Of a DNA stretch of 33,050 nucleotides, positions 1-8,870 are shown piece after piece. The notes under the pieces are model-generated. The model did no database searches, was not told the origin of the DNA, and saw only the letters and a program-made list of their open reading frames with translations. The stretch is from JBDIVL01 sp039794405 (lineage in GTDB: Bacteria > Planctomycetota > Brocadiia > Brocadiales > Brocadiaceae), in assembly GCA_039794405.1 (NCBI GenBank), contig JBDIVL010000046.1, positions 1 to 33,050 on the forward strand, written 5' to 3'. Position numbers and translations under genes: made by a program. Numbering within the stretch: position 1 is the stretch's first letter; each line of letters starts with the position of its first letter.

Positions 1-96
1 AACGGCTTAAACTGTTTAAACTTTTTTGGCACACTTCGCTTCATCCACCTACAGGGTAATATTTATCAATGTTTATCTGTATTAACCTGTGGTTTG

Positions 97-102
97 TATA
101 AT
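97..102 (+). promoter_or_regulatory. Possible -10 box upstream of the radical SAM gene
   Basis: A perfect TATAAT lies 57 bases upstream of the first gene. No convincing -35 hexamer sits 16-18 bases further upstream, so only the -10 is supported. Nothing else is visible in positions 1-159. Confidence 0.3.
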
Positions 103-159
103 GTGAGTTCATATCTTTGTTTATCTTTATTTGGCCGCTTTTAAAATCTAGTATCATTT

Positions 160-1698
160 ATGTCTGTAATCCTGTTGGAACCTCCACGTCCCGGCAATCC
201 AAACAAACTTGAAGAAGTAGTTAATGCCCCTTTATCAGCATGCCTGTTTACCGGTTATATAGCCTCAATACTATACAAACAAAAGATAGAAACTGAGATC
301 ATCAATGCGCACCTCTATGGCTGGTCAATAGAACAGACGATCACCCACCTTTCAAAAAAATCTTTCCAACTTTTATGTGTCCATACCGTATATTTGTGGG
401 AGAGAACACAAGATGTCTTTGACATGCTTTCGGCAATAAAATTAAGAAATCCAGTCGTGCACATTAATCTTTATGGATACTATCCTACTTTCGCCTATAA
501 AAAAATCCTTGCCGATTTCCCCTTCATTGATTCAGTAACCATTGGAGAACCTGAATGCACTTCCCTTGACCTTGTAAAACAAATCCAGCCCGGACATGAA
601 ATGAATCTCCCGGGATTGGCTTTTCGGAATAAAGACGGGAAACTTATTTTTCACCCCCGTCCTCCTCTCTCTAATCTGGACCAGCTCCCCTACCCTGACC
701 GGCAGGATATAAATCTCTACCAGGAAAGGGGCATTGTAACCTATATACAGGGAAGCCGTGGATGCTATGGATACTGCACCTTTTGCTATCTCAATCCATT
801 CTATGGACAAGTGAATCAATGGCGCGGCAGGAGTGCAAAAAACATCTTTGAAGAGATCCTTCAACTCAATACTCAGCACTCTCAGAGAGATTTTTATTTC
901 TCTGATGCCAATTTCTTTGGCCCGGGAAAAGCCGGAAAAGAACGGGCCGTTACCCTGGCAGAACTTATCATCGCACACGATTTGAATATCCGTTTTGGTT
1001 TCGAATGCCGTGCAAATGATATCGATGAGTACTCCTTTTCAAAACTGGTTATGGCAGGCCTTACCAACGTCTTCCTCGGATTAGAAAGCGGAGACCAGGT
1101 ATCACTACAACGATTGAAAAAACATACCACCGTTGAAGAGAATAAAAAGGCCATCCGATTATTACGAAATTATGGAATCGAACCTACTTTTGGCTTTATT
1201 ATGTTTGAACCCAATTCCACCATACAGAGCATAAGGAACAATTTTGAATTTCTCAAGGAAATGGGTATTATGACTACCCCCGCAGTAACTGCACATTTGT
1301 TACATCACAAACAAACCCTTTTTCAGGGAACGCCAGACTATCAATCAATGAGGAATGGAACAGCCCGGGCTAATACCTCATTTACAGATTATGAAATATT
1401 TTATAGCATAAAAGATCCCAGGGTTGAGGCATTTTCAGAAACTATTTCTCCTGTTTGTAAAACAGTCTTGTCCCTGCTCCCGGATACCTATGACTGTGGA
1501 ACCCATACAGGCAGTACCTATACAGAATCAATTTTCCTTGATACCCTGAATACCACGTTAATCACCCTTTTTGAAAGAACCTTATCAGGTTTCGAAGCGG
1601 ATACGATCGCTTACCATTCCGATGCAATGAGAGAATATAGCCAAAAACTGATACACGAGATAGAAACAATTTTTGCAAGCAATATGAAAGGACAATAA
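160..1698 (+). CDS. B12-binding-type radical SAM enzyme
   Basis: This 512-residue protein has the layout of cobalamin-binding radical SAM enzymes (the BchE/HpnP class). The first ~140 residues form a Rossmann-like B12-binding domain. The radical SAM core follows, with the iron-sulfur motif CxxxCxxC at C202, C206 and C209 (context SRGCYGYCTFC). The usual DxHxxG-type cobalamin motif is not clear; NAHLYG at residues 49-54 is the nearest match, so histidine ligation of B12 is unproven. Such enzymes do methylations, cyclisations or oxidations of unreactive carbons. The gene's TAA shares its last base with the ATG of the next gene, a methyltransferase, so the two are almost certainly co-translated and probably modify the same small molecule. 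The substrate cannot be read from the sequence. Confidence 0.85.
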   Translation: MSVILLEPPRPGNPNKLEEVVNAPLSACLFTGYIASILYKQKIETEIINAHLYGWSIEQTITHLSKKSFQLLCVHTVYLWERTQDVFDMLSAIKLRNPVVHINLYGYYPTFAYKKILADFPFIDSVTIGEPECTSLDLVKQIQPGHEMNLPGLAFRNKDGKLIFHPRPPLSNLDQLPYPDRQDINLYQERGIVTYIQGSRGCYGYCTFCYLNPFYGQVNQWRGRSAKNIFEEILQLNTQHSQRDFYFSDANFFGPGKAGKERAVTLAELIIAHDLNIRFGFECRANDIDEYSFSKLVMAGLTNVFLGLESGDQVSLQRLKKHTTVEENKKAIRLLRNYGIEPTFGFIMFEPNSTIQSIRNNFEFLKEMGIMTTPAVTAHLLHHKQTLFQGTPDYQSMRNGTARANTSFTDYEIFYSIKDPRVEAFSETISPVCKTVLSLLPDTYDCGTHTGSTYTESIFLDTLNTTLITLFERTLSGFEADTIAYHSDAMREYSQKLIHEIETIFASNMKGQ

Positions 1699-2696
1699 TG
1701 GGCACAAACTTTTCACATTTTGATTATTTACTCCAGCTTAGCTGTGGCTACTGGAAATCACAGGTACTCTTTGCCGCGGTAGAGTTTGATATATTTACAC
1801 GTATTAGCAACGGTAAGGTTACAGCCAAAGAGATATCACAGTCCATTCATACCGATATGAGGGCTACAGAAATGCTCCTGAATGCCCTTGTTTCCCTTGA
1901 ATTGCTTACGAAGCAAGAGAATCGCTATGCTAATAGTCACATCTCGGATGTCTATCTGGTCAAAGGAAGCCCTTGCTATCAGGGTGACTTTATTCACCAT
2001 TTCCACAACATGATGGATAATTGGGCAATGCTTCGTGAGACAATCGAAACAGGAAAGGCCATTTCACTCAAAGATATCCCTGAAGAGGTAGACCCTCACG
2101 ATCTCAGGGATTTCATTACTGCAATGCATAATATTGCCTTAATAAAGGCAGAGGATATTTGTAATAAGATTAACCTAAAAGAGGCAAGATCGTTATTAGA
2201 CCTTGCAGGTGGTCCCGGTACCTATGCTATTACATTTGCAAAAGCGAATCCACACTTGCATGCCGTTGTTTTTGATTTAGGACATGTTATCAAACTTACG
2301 AAAGAATTTATTACGGCTTCAAGAATGGAAGACCGTGTCACTACACAGCCGGGAAATTGTCTGGAGGATAATTTTGGGAAAAATACCTACGATGCCGTTT
2401 TCGTCTCAAACCTCCTACATATTTACAACCCTGAAAACAACAGAAAAATACTCAAGAAATGCTGGGATGCTTTAAAAGACGACGGTCAAATTATCGTTCA
2501 TGAATTCGTACTGGACGAGACCAAAACACAACCCCAATTTGCCACCCTCTTTAGTCTTAATATGCTTATTGGCACACAGGAAGGTGCATCATACAGCAAG
2601 CAGGAATACAGGGCATGGCTTGAAAATACGGGTTTTAAGCAATTAAAGAAGATTGATCTGGAGTCTAACTCAACTTTAATAATCGGAAAGAGGTGA
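1698..2696 (+). CDS. SAM-dependent O-methyltransferase, acetylserotonin/hydroxyneurosporene type
   Basis: This is a 332-residue class I methyltransferase. The N-terminal ~95 residues look like the winged-helix dimerisation domain of plant-type O-methyltransferases and CrtF relatives. The SAM-binding motif I reads LLDLAGGPG at about residues 165-173, followed by the acidic ribose-binding loop FDLGHV. Later segments (VFVSNLLHIY, IIVHEFVLDE) match the conserved motifs of this family. The start overlaps the radical SAM stop by one base and is preceded by GAAAGGA, so translation is coupled. The product is likely to be O- or C-methylated by the pair; substrate unknown. Confidence 0.85.
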   Translation: MGTNFSHFDYLLQLSCGYWKSQVLFAAVEFDIFTRISNGKVTAKEISQSIHTDMRATEMLLNALVSLELLTKQENRYANSHISDVYLVKGSPCYQGDFIHHFHNMMDNWAMLRETIETGKAISLKDIPEEVDPHDLRDFITAMHNIALIKAEDICNKINLKEARSLLDLAGGPGTYAITFAKANPHLHAVVFDLGHVIKLTKEFITASRMEDRVTTQPGNCLEDNFGKNTYDAVFVSNLLHIYNPENNRKILKKCWDALKDDGQIIVHEFVLDETKTQPQFATLFSLNMLIGTQEGASYSKQEYRAWLENTGFKQLKKIDLESNSTLIIGKR

Positions 2697-2794
2697 TAAT
2701 TATATTTACCATATAGGAATTTTCATTTTATGGAAGCGGGTTTTAAGCTAACCGGCGACATACGAAAATACCTGGTGGAAAACCTTCCCTTCAT

Positions 2795-2815
2795 CCCCTC
2801 CTTGTGAAGGAGGGG
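2795..2815. repeat. GC-rich 9-bp inverted repeat
   Basis: CCCCTCCTT and AAGGAGGGG face each other across GTG, followed by AAAAA and a run of G. There is no T-run, so it is a weak terminator candidate for the methyltransferase operon. It may instead be a dispersed palindromic repeat of this genome. Confidence 0.5.
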
Positions 2816-2864
2816 AAAAAGGGGGGGGTTATACCTTGTTTAGCTTTTTGTAAAAAAGTTAAAA

Positions 2865-3650
2865 ATGTTTATCCTGAAAAAGATTATTAGCCAATCACTT
2901 TCTCCCGTGGCCTTGTGTCTGGAATTATTGATAATAGGATTGGTATTTCTTTTGTTTACCAGAAAACAGAGAACCGGAAAGATTATCGTTTCTGCCGGGG
3001 TAATCCTATTTGCTGTTTTCAGCTATACAGCAATTTCCGGTATACTTTTAAGATCACTAGAATACCAATATCCACCGCTCAACGTAACTACAGCACCTGA
3101 TACTACAGGTGATGATGCAGTTCCCCCCGTTAAGTGGATCGTAGTTTTAGGCGGAGGGCATACATCTGATCCAAGTATTCCTATTGCCAGCCAACTCTCC
3201 CAGGAATCTTTAATTCGCCTCATCGAGGCCATTCACTTATATAAAAAAATACCGGGGAGCAAACTTATTTTATCAGAGGGAAAGGTTTTTGACCCTATTC
3301 CTGGGGCTGAAACCATGTCAAAGATTGCTCAGGTAATGGGCGTAAATCCAAAAGACATAATTTTAGAATCTGAATCCAGGGATACTGTAGACGAGGCACG
3401 TCTTATTAAACCAATCGTTGGAAGTGATATGTTTATTCTGGTAACTTCCGCTTCCCATATACCCCGATCATTAGGTATATTTAAAAAATTAGACATGCAT
3501 CCAATCCCAGCCCCTGTAGGTCACAGAACCAAATATGGTCATATCAGTCCAGATACTCTTTTCCCCGATTCAGAAAGCCTGCGTAAAATTGAAACCGCCT
3601 TGCATGAATTTATAGGTATCATTTGGGCAAAACTAAGGCGACAAATATAA
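2865..3650 (+). CDS. ElyC/SanA/YdcF-family membrane-anchored protein (DUF218)
   Basis: This is a 261-residue protein, the same size as E. coli ElyC. Two hydrophobic segments (about residues 12-32 and 40-63) anchor it in the inner membrane. The DUF218 domain follows, opening with WIVVLGGG at about residue 91 and containing LSEGK, the ES(R)DTVDEA stretch and the TSASHIPR motif typical of the family. ElyC relatives affect envelope biogenesis and undecaprenyl-phosphate metabolism in E. coli; a role here is inference from family only. The gene stands alone, about 170 bases after the methyltransferase, and reads convergently into the AI-2E family gene. Confidence 0.8.
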   Translation: MFILKKIISQSLSPVALCLELLIIGLVFLLFTRKQRTGKIIVSAGVILFAVFSYTAISGILLRSLEYQYPPLNVTTAPDTTGDDAVPPVKWIVVLGGGHTSDPSIPIASQLSQESLIRLIEAIHLYKKIPGSKLILSEGKVFDPIPGAETMSKIAQVMGVNPKDIILESESRDTVDEARLIKPIVGSDMFILVTSASHIPRSLGIFKKLDMHPIPAPVGHRTKYGHISPDTLFPDSESLRKIETALHEFIGIIWAKLRRQI

Positions 3651-3701
3651 AAAGTACCAACCATTGTAGTCATTATATATTTATTGAGTTTCATTCAGTT
3701 G

Positions 3702-4796
3702 CTATTCAGCTTCATCACCAAGCGCATCTTCAATATAAAGTTTTTTTACCAGTACAATAGCGGCGGCAGTAAGTGGTGTTGCGAATACAAGACCAAGGCC
3801 GCCAACAAGTACCCCCATGAGGACTTGTGCAATAATAATGAGTGCTATCGGCATTGATATAGTTTTCTTCTGGACATAAGGTGTAATCAAATAACTCTCA
3901 AGACCTTGAACTGCAAGGAAAAGGAATATGACGTAAAGTGCTGTCATTGGACCTTTCGTCAATGCAAGGAGTACGGCCGGTATAGCAGAAACGATTGGGC
4001 CTATATTCGGTATAAATGATAGTAACCCTGCGATAAAGCCAAGAGCAAATGCAAGTGGTATCCCAAGCAATTTTAAACCAATTCCTGTAAATACCCCGAT
4101 AATAGACATTGATATAATCTTACCCACAAGCCACCAAAACAACGTCATATCTATCTCCCTCAGAATTTTTTCAACGTGCCCACGTTTGTCCTGGGGAGCC
4201 AGTTTTACAATCCCTTCTATATATGATTTTGGGTTAATAGAGAAAAAAAGACCAATAATGAGAATAATAAGGAAATTTGCAAAAAAGCCAAACGTTGCTG
4301 AAAAAAAACCACTCATTTTCGACATGATATTCATTTTCCCGGATAGTACATCATCAATACTAGGTGCTTTTGAGAGAAGCCTTTGAGCCCATGTGTATTT
4401 CATAAGCTGATCTCTGATCTGTTGTATTGTCTGGGGAATAGTTTGCATAAGTTTATCTATTTGATCACTCACTATGGGTACAATGAGCCAAATGACTACC
4501 CCAAACACTCCCATAATGCTAACGATAACGATCGCAAGCGATAAACTGCCGGGAAGATGTGCATACCTAATTAATCGATTACTCAGACCACGTAAAAAGA
4601 TGGCCATCATAGTGCCTGCAAAAATAAGCAAAAGGATATCAATAGCCTTCCAGCACAAGAGCAATAAGATAACTACCAATGCACCAATACCCACAGCCAT
4701 GAAGGTACGCCGGATAAAAGTGCCACGATCCTGATGGGCCTTGTCCCGGCGTTCTTTTGAACGCTCCCGTTTCTGCTCTATATTTTCCTTATTCAT
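3702..4796 (-). CDS. AI-2E/PerM family transporter
   Basis: This 364-residue polytopic membrane protein has a charged cytosolic N-terminus (KQRERSKERRDK-like, ~30 residues) and then about eight membrane helices. The family signature is the C-terminal half: a GLLSFIPNIGPIVSAIP-type segment followed by GGLGLVFATPL. Members export small molecules or act as Na+/H+ antiporters, and the substrate cannot be predicted. The gene is convergent with the ElyC-like gene (51 bases apart). Its ATG overlaps the stop of a short hydrophobic reading frame that I do not accept as a gene. Confidence 0.85.
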   Translation of the reverse strand: MNKENIEQKRERSKERRDKAHQDRGTFIRRTFMAVGIGALVVILLLLCWKAIDILLLIFAGTMMAIFLRGLSNRLIRYAHLPGSLSLAIVIVSIMGVFGVVIWLIVPIVSDQIDKLMQTIPQTIQQIRDQLMKYTWAQRLLSKAPSIDDVLSGKMNIMSKMSGFFSATFGFFANFLIILIIGLFFSINPKSYIEGIVKLAPQDKRGHVEKILREIDMTLFWWLVGKIISMSIIGVFTGIGLKLLGIPLAFALGFIAGLLSFIPNIGPIVSAIPAVLLALTKGPMTALYVIFLFLAVQGLESYLITPYVQKKTISMPIALIIIAQVLMGVLVGGLGLVFATPLTAAAIVLVKKLYIEDALGDEAE

Positions 4797-5685
4797 ATAT
4801 AGTTCTTTCTCTATCAGAGTGTATGAAGGAAAGTAAAGTGACGGCTGTAGTAAACATCCTCATGCAGCGTAATACAACCAAAACGAATATACCTATAAAG
4901 TCACAAAGAAGATCAACCCTGAGGAAGATGATTGAAACCAGCCCTAAGAGACTATCTGAAAAGCCCATATTCATGCCTGGAGTTTATCCAACTGGTGAAT
5001 TTCGGCGTAAAAGAGAGCACCTTAGTTCAGCCTATCCGAGCTTTCAATAGGGTGGATGAACTGAAATAAATCCACTATTGAACCTTTTCAGATAATCTCT
5101 CAGGCATAACAATACCAGAATAAGTTCTGGATATTTTTAGTTCTTTCAGAAGAAGTTGAATACCCATAGTGCAAAATGGAAGGAGTTATTCAAATAGTGC
5201 CGGGTTTTGATGTCTATTTGTAGGGTTGCGTAGCAGCGTGTTCCTGCTGAAACTTTACCTGTTTTTCTGAATAGTTACTGATACGTTAACCTTTAAACCC
5301 AAAATTATCTATCAAAAAACATACCAAGGGAATAGAGAAGTATCATATATACCGAAAAACCTGTTTGTTTTTATGTATCTTCTTCGATTCGTATAGGTAG
5401 AACGATAATACTGCGTTGCCAGCTATCTCTCATTACGATGGTAGGAATGGTAACTGTCCCCCATCATCAGAAGTAGTTTGTTTGCTGTCGGACAGGTGAT
5501 GATTGGGAGATTAATGGAGAGGAAAATGAAAGTCAACGTGTGACATGTTACAGGGTTGTGTTGTCACAAAAGTGGACATGTTACATCTAAGAGATTATTT
5601 GAGAAGATCATAAGAGTTGCCATTCCGGATGGAGCAAGATAAAATAGAGGGTAAAAACTCATGGTATATGATACAGGAGAAAGTT
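4797..5685. other. Gene-poor region with mobile-element debris
   Basis: I find no convincing coding sequence in this ~890-base stretch. It holds a MITE-like inverted-repeat unit (4941-5105) and two copies of GACATGTTACA at 5542-5552 and 5575-5585 around a TGTCACAAAAGTGGACATG segment that looks like an insertion-sequence end. A third copy of the MITE end motif lies at 5587-5606 (AAGAGATTATTTGAGAAG). It reads as decayed transposition debris. Confidence 0.5.
4941..5105. repeat. MITE-like element with 22-23 bp terminal inverted repeats
   Basis: The left end 4941-4963 (GCCCTAAGAGACTATCTGAA...) and the reverse complement of the right end 5084-5105 match at all but about three positions, including a 16-base core that differs once. 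Between them lies a hairpin: CAATAG/CTATTG plus TGGA/TCCA at 5045-5080. There is no transposase inside, and no target-site duplication was confirmed. Confidence 0.45.
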
Positions 5686-5997
5686 ATGGACATAAATGCA
5701 AATACGTTTAACGAAAATAGGTTTGAAGAGATGGAGAAAAAACTTACTGAAATCCGAAAACTATTATTCGGAACGGTTCTTTTAACAAAAGAAATATGGA
5801 AAGCCAAACGAGAACAAAAAGAGGAAGGGACTGAAATTCTGAAGGATATAGAAGAAGCAGAAGAGGCTTTTGTGGATAACTCTCTTACAGATAGGTTTGA
5901 GAGAATGGAAAATATCATCCATGTAATCCACAAAAGGGCAAAGGCATTATTTCTCCTGCTGGAAGATGTGCGAAAAAATCAACAGAACGCTGAATGA
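5686..5997 (+). CDS. Small charged coiled-coil protein, unknown function
   Basis: I do not recognise this 103-residue protein. The start at 5686 was chosen because AGGAGAAAGTT precedes the ATG at good spacing; an upstream in-frame ATG at 5617 has no such site. The sequence is rich in Glu, Lys and Arg with heptad-like leucines, predicting two long helices: residues ~10-60 and ~70-103 (DRFERMENIIHVIHKRAKAL). There is no signal peptide or membrane segment. Its 3' end overlaps the reading frame of the truncated DUF1931 gene on the opposite strand, so one of the two is likely decaying. Confidence 0.5.
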   Translation: MDINANTFNENRFEEMEKKLTEIRKLLFGTVLLTKEIWKAKREQKEEGTEILKDIEEAEEAFVDNSLTDRFERMENIIHVIHKRAKALFLLLEDVRKNQQNAE

Positions 5998-6163
5998 TCT
6001 GCGTGCTTAAAGAAAGAAATTCAATCTGACCAACATCGGGCAAACCGTGCAGCTTTTGATTTACAAAATCATTCAGGCATCTCAAATCGCTCTTACCTAC
6101 ATCCAGATTAACAACCCGTTGGAAAAGGTATTCAAATTTAGATATCCCCTTTAAATCTACCAT
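5915..6163 (-). pseudogene. Truncated DUF1931 histone-fold-like gene
   Basis: The ATG at 6163 is preceded by a strong ribosome-binding site (AAGGAGG, 6 bases away). The first ~45 residues (GISKFEYLFQRVVNLDVGKSD, then LNDFVNQKL) match the start of DUF1931 proteins, a bacterial family related to archaeal histones and normally about 145 residues long. After DVGQ the family similarity stops: the expected ANGRD and DLPITKGLQ segments are absent, and the frame continues for ~32 unrelated residues. The likely story is loss of the 3' two-thirds by rearrangement next to the transposon debris, leaving an intact start region. The family match is from memory of its consensus. Confidence 0.6.
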
Positions 6164-6193
6164 TGCATGCCTCCTTTTGGTATCATTATTTTT

Positions 6194-7711
6194 ATGGAAA
6201 AGATACAAGAACAAAAAACGGATACATCTACGAGAAAGAAAACGCTAGTCTCAGTCGTAACACCATTCGGTGAGGGTGGCATTGGTAAGATTATTGTATC
6301 TGGCCCAAATTCATTGAGCATCGTCAATAAGGTATTTCAAGGAAAGGGCATTACCGATCTTCACGAGGCAAAAAGCCGAAAGCTCTATTACGGCCATATC
6401 TTTGATAAAGGACAGAGGATTGATGAGGTTATTGTACATGTAATAAGGCAGGGAGATAGTTTTACCGGTGAAGACACCGTGGAGATAAACTGCCACGGTG
6501 GTATCCGAGTTGTAATGCGGATTTATGAATGCTTACAATCTTTTGGCGCCGAAGGTGTTGAGTGGAATTCATTGATAGCACAGTCCTTTGAGAACGACAA
6601 AATGGATTTTATTCAAAAAGAGGCGCTTCAAGAGATTACGAAGGTACGAACGAAGCTAGGGGCAAAGGTACTCCTGGATCAATATGCAGGTGCTTTGTCA
6701 GGGGCTTTCAAACAAGGACTGGAAATTATTGAAGGGATAGAGCGGTCACTACATAGTGAATGTTATCATGAAAAAATCCGGCATGGAGATCAACCCGGAG
6801 GAGAGAGAAAATTCCCCTTAGTCTCCCTTTCCAAAAGCAGAATTTTACATACCCTTTCTATCGAAAAAATTTCAACTATCCTCCCTTCTATAAACGTTGG
6901 TGAAGGGAAATTTCCTCACGAAAAAAAGGTATTAGTTTCTATCTTAGGAAACCATATTTGTCATTTATTGGAAACAGCCTCTCTGGGTATAGCATTGACC
7001 ACGCCGCAGGTTTTAGTGATTCTGGGTAAACCGAACGTGGGCAAATCGACGATCATCAATGCTATTCTAGAGGAAGACCGAATGCTTGTACATCATGAGC
7101 CAGGAACTACACGCGATTACGTGAGTGAGTTTATTTCAGTCGATGGTATCCCCTTCGAGCTTATAGATACAGCAGGTATACGGGATTCCCAGGATATGCT
7201 GGAGACGATGGGTATGGAAATGGCTCTGGGACAACTGCAGCGCGCAGATAAGGTAATGGTTGTATTCGATAACTCTAGACCTTTTGATCACGAAGATAAA
7301 AGGATTGTAAGTATTTTACATCCATGGTCAGAGGCAAAAACTTCTGAAGGTACTTGCCAAAAGGCGAATCCTTGTGCGATTATACCTGTAATGAATAAAT
7401 GTGATTTGCCTGCTGAATTAGACAGGAAAAGAATTGAGTCCGGTATCAGTCAGCCTTTATGCTATATATCGGCACAAAACAGAGACGGTCTTGAAGATTT
7501 AAAGAAGAGACTTGTACAAACATTTGATACAACATACAGATCCAAGAGGCCGGTAATTTTTAACATGAGGCAGTACTCTTTATTGGCAAAGGCTGATATA
7601 TTCATGAAACAGAATAGAGATTATTTAATTGCAAGCAATGTATCCGATAAGGCATTGCAGGTAATTGAAGAATTAAAGAATATTTTTATGGCATGTCTGA
7701 AGGGGAATTAG
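6194..7711 (+). CDS. mnmE: tRNA modification GTPase MnmE, divergent
   Basis: With MnmG this GTPase makes the cmnm5 modification at U34 of certain tRNAs. The protein (505 residues from 6194) shows the N-terminal folate-binding domain (VVTPFGEGGIGKIIVSG, then DSFTGEDTVEINCHGG), a helical domain, and the inserted G domain: GKPNVGKST at 278-286, PGTTRD, DTAGIR from 325 and NKCD at 401-404. Two signatures are altered. The usual GEFT-R-AFLNGKxDL region is replaced by SLIAQSFENDKMDF, and the C-terminal CIGK reads CLKGN, which keeps the Cys. I prefer 6194 because the ATG at 6167 lies across the ribosome-binding site of the divergent DUF1931 remnant; neither start has a good site of its own. Confidence 0.85.
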   Translation: MEKIQEQKTDTSTRKKTLVSVVTPFGEGGIGKIIVSGPNSLSIVNKVFQGKGITDLHEAKSRKLYYGHIFDKGQRIDEVIVHVIRQGDSFTGEDTVEINCHGGIRVVMRIYECLQSFGAEGVEWNSLIAQSFENDKMDFIQKEALQEITKVRTKLGAKVLLDQYAGALSGAFKQGLEIIEGIERSLHSECYHEKIRHGDQPGGERKFPLVSLSKSRILHTLSIEKISTILPSINVGEGKFPHEKKVLVSILGNHICHLLETASLGIALTTPQVLVILGKPNVGKSTIINAILEEDRMLVHHEPGTTRDYVSEFISVDGIPFELIDTAGIRDSQDMLETMGMEMALGQLQRADKVMVVFDNSRPFDHEDKRIVSILHPWSEAKTSEGTCQKANPCAIIPVMNKCDLPAELDRKRIESGISQPLCYISAQNRDGLEDLKKRLVQTFDTTYRSKRPVIFNMRQYSLLAKADIFMKQNRDYLIASNVSDKALQVIEELKNIFMACLKGN

Positions 7712-7747
7712 GCAGAAAACAGAAAGCATAATTTAGAAGACAGGAAA

Positions 7748-7788
7748 CAGAATAAAAAATAAATACGTTAATCCCTTTTTTTATTCTG
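7748..7788. terminator. AT-rich inverted repeat between convergent mnmE and glyQ
   Basis: A perfect 12-bp inverted repeat, CAGAATAAAAAA / TTTTTTATTCTG, has a 17-base loop in the gap between the two convergent genes. It has A and T runs on both strands and could end both transcripts, although the stem has little GC. Confidence 0.4.
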
Positions 7789-7824
7789 ACTCCAGTCCTA
7801 TAACTCCTGACTTCCAAATGCACC

Positions 7825-8712
7825 TTAATGTACCGGAACTGATTTATCCTTGAGCAGCGGCCAGTGCAGTGCCTCGCGCCACTGAACATAGCTTTCCGCA
7901 CAGCGCCTTGCGAGGTTCCTTACTCGGGCAATATATCCCGTGCGCTGCGTAACACCGATAGCCCCCCGTGCATCCAATAGGTTAAAGGCATGTGAACATT
8001 TTAAAACGTAATCATACGCCGGCAATACCAGGTCTTCTTTTAAAAGACTCTGGCATTCCTTCTCATAGGTATTGAAGAGTTGAAAGAGCATGGCCGTATC
8101 TGCTACTTTAAAGTTATACGTAGAAAATTGCACCTCATCCTGTTTATGAATATCGCCATAGGTATAGCCATCGACCCATTCGAGGTCAAAAACAGATTCT
8201 TTCTGCTGGATAAACATGGCAATGCGTTCTAATCCATAGGTAAGTTCAAGGGTTATCGGTTCGAGTTCAATACCCCCAACCTGTTGAAAATAGGTAAACT
8301 GCGTAACCTCCATACCGTCAAGCCACACTTCCCAGCCAAGACCAGTAGCGCCGAGGGTTGGGGATTCCCAGTCATCTTCAACAAACCGCACATCATGTTT
8401 AACAAGATCAATACCGAGCGATCTTAAACTATTCAAATAAATATCCTGGGAGTCATCAGGTGCAGGCTTGATTACCACCTGGAATTGGTAGTAGTGCTGC
8501 AGCCTGTTGGGATTCTCACCATACCTGCCGTCGGTAGGACGCCGGGATGGTTCTACATAGGCGCATCTCCAAGGTTCAGGCCCCAGTGCCCTGAGAAACG
8601 TTGCAGGGTTAAAGGTCCCCGCCCCTTTTTCAATATCATACGGTTGCCATAGTACACATCCGTAATCGGCCCAGTAGTTTTGGAGTTTTAAGATAATTTC
8701 CTGGAAGTTCAT
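7825..8712 (-). CDS. glyQ: Glycyl-tRNA synthetase alpha subunit
   Basis: This is the catalytic subunit of the bacterial alpha2beta2 glycyl-tRNA synthetase, which charges tRNA-Gly. It is 295 residues long (E. coli 303) and nearly every hallmark is present: NFQEIILKLQNYW, QPYDIEKGAGT, LGPEPW, SRRPTDGRYGENPNRLQ, FVEDDWESPTLGA, GMEVTQFTYFQQVGG. I place the start at 8712 (MNFQEI) because homologues begin there; an ATG five codons upstream is also in frame. The beta-subunit gene glyS, which usually follows, is not next to it: the downstream neighbour is the convergent mnmE and no glyS lies elsewhere in the window. Confidence 0.95.
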   Translation of the reverse strand: MNFQEIILKLQNYWADYGCVLWQPYDIEKGAGTFNPATFLRALGPEPWRCAYVEPSRRPTDGRYGENPNRLQHYYQFQVVIKPAPDDSQDIYLNSLRSLGIDLVKHDVRFVEDDWESPTLGATGLGWEVWLDGMEVTQFTYFQQVGGIELEPITLELTYGLERIAMFIQQKESVFDLEWVDGYTYGDIHKQDEVQFSTYNFKVADTAMLFQLFNTYEKECQSLLKEDLVLPAYDYVLKCSHAFNLLDARGAIGVTQRTGYIARVRNLARRCAESYVQWREALHWPLLKDKSVPVH

Positions 8713-8870
8713 AGTAATAGATCTCAACAGATTTTAAAATTTCACGCTGTAGAAGTTTATCATGGTCTGCTTACGGTGTCAAGGATGAACCATATCCCTA
8801 GGAATGGTATAGCTAATATTACTAACTTTTCATATATTTATGTGGTTTTCAGAGTGGCACGGATAAAAGA

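Noticed and set aside
4789..4974. Hydrophobic 61-codon minus-strand frame overlapping the AI-2E family start by eight bases
   Set aside because: There is no ribosome-binding site at its ATG, it crosses the left end of the MITE-like unit, and its composition fits chance.
4757..5050. Plus-strand 97-codon frame
   Set aside because: It overlaps the AI-2E family gene start and runs through the MITE-like unit; no family resemblance and no start signal.
5542..5585. Complete insertion sequence around the GACATGTTACA repeats
   Set aside because: No transposase frame is present, so only end-like motifs can be reported.
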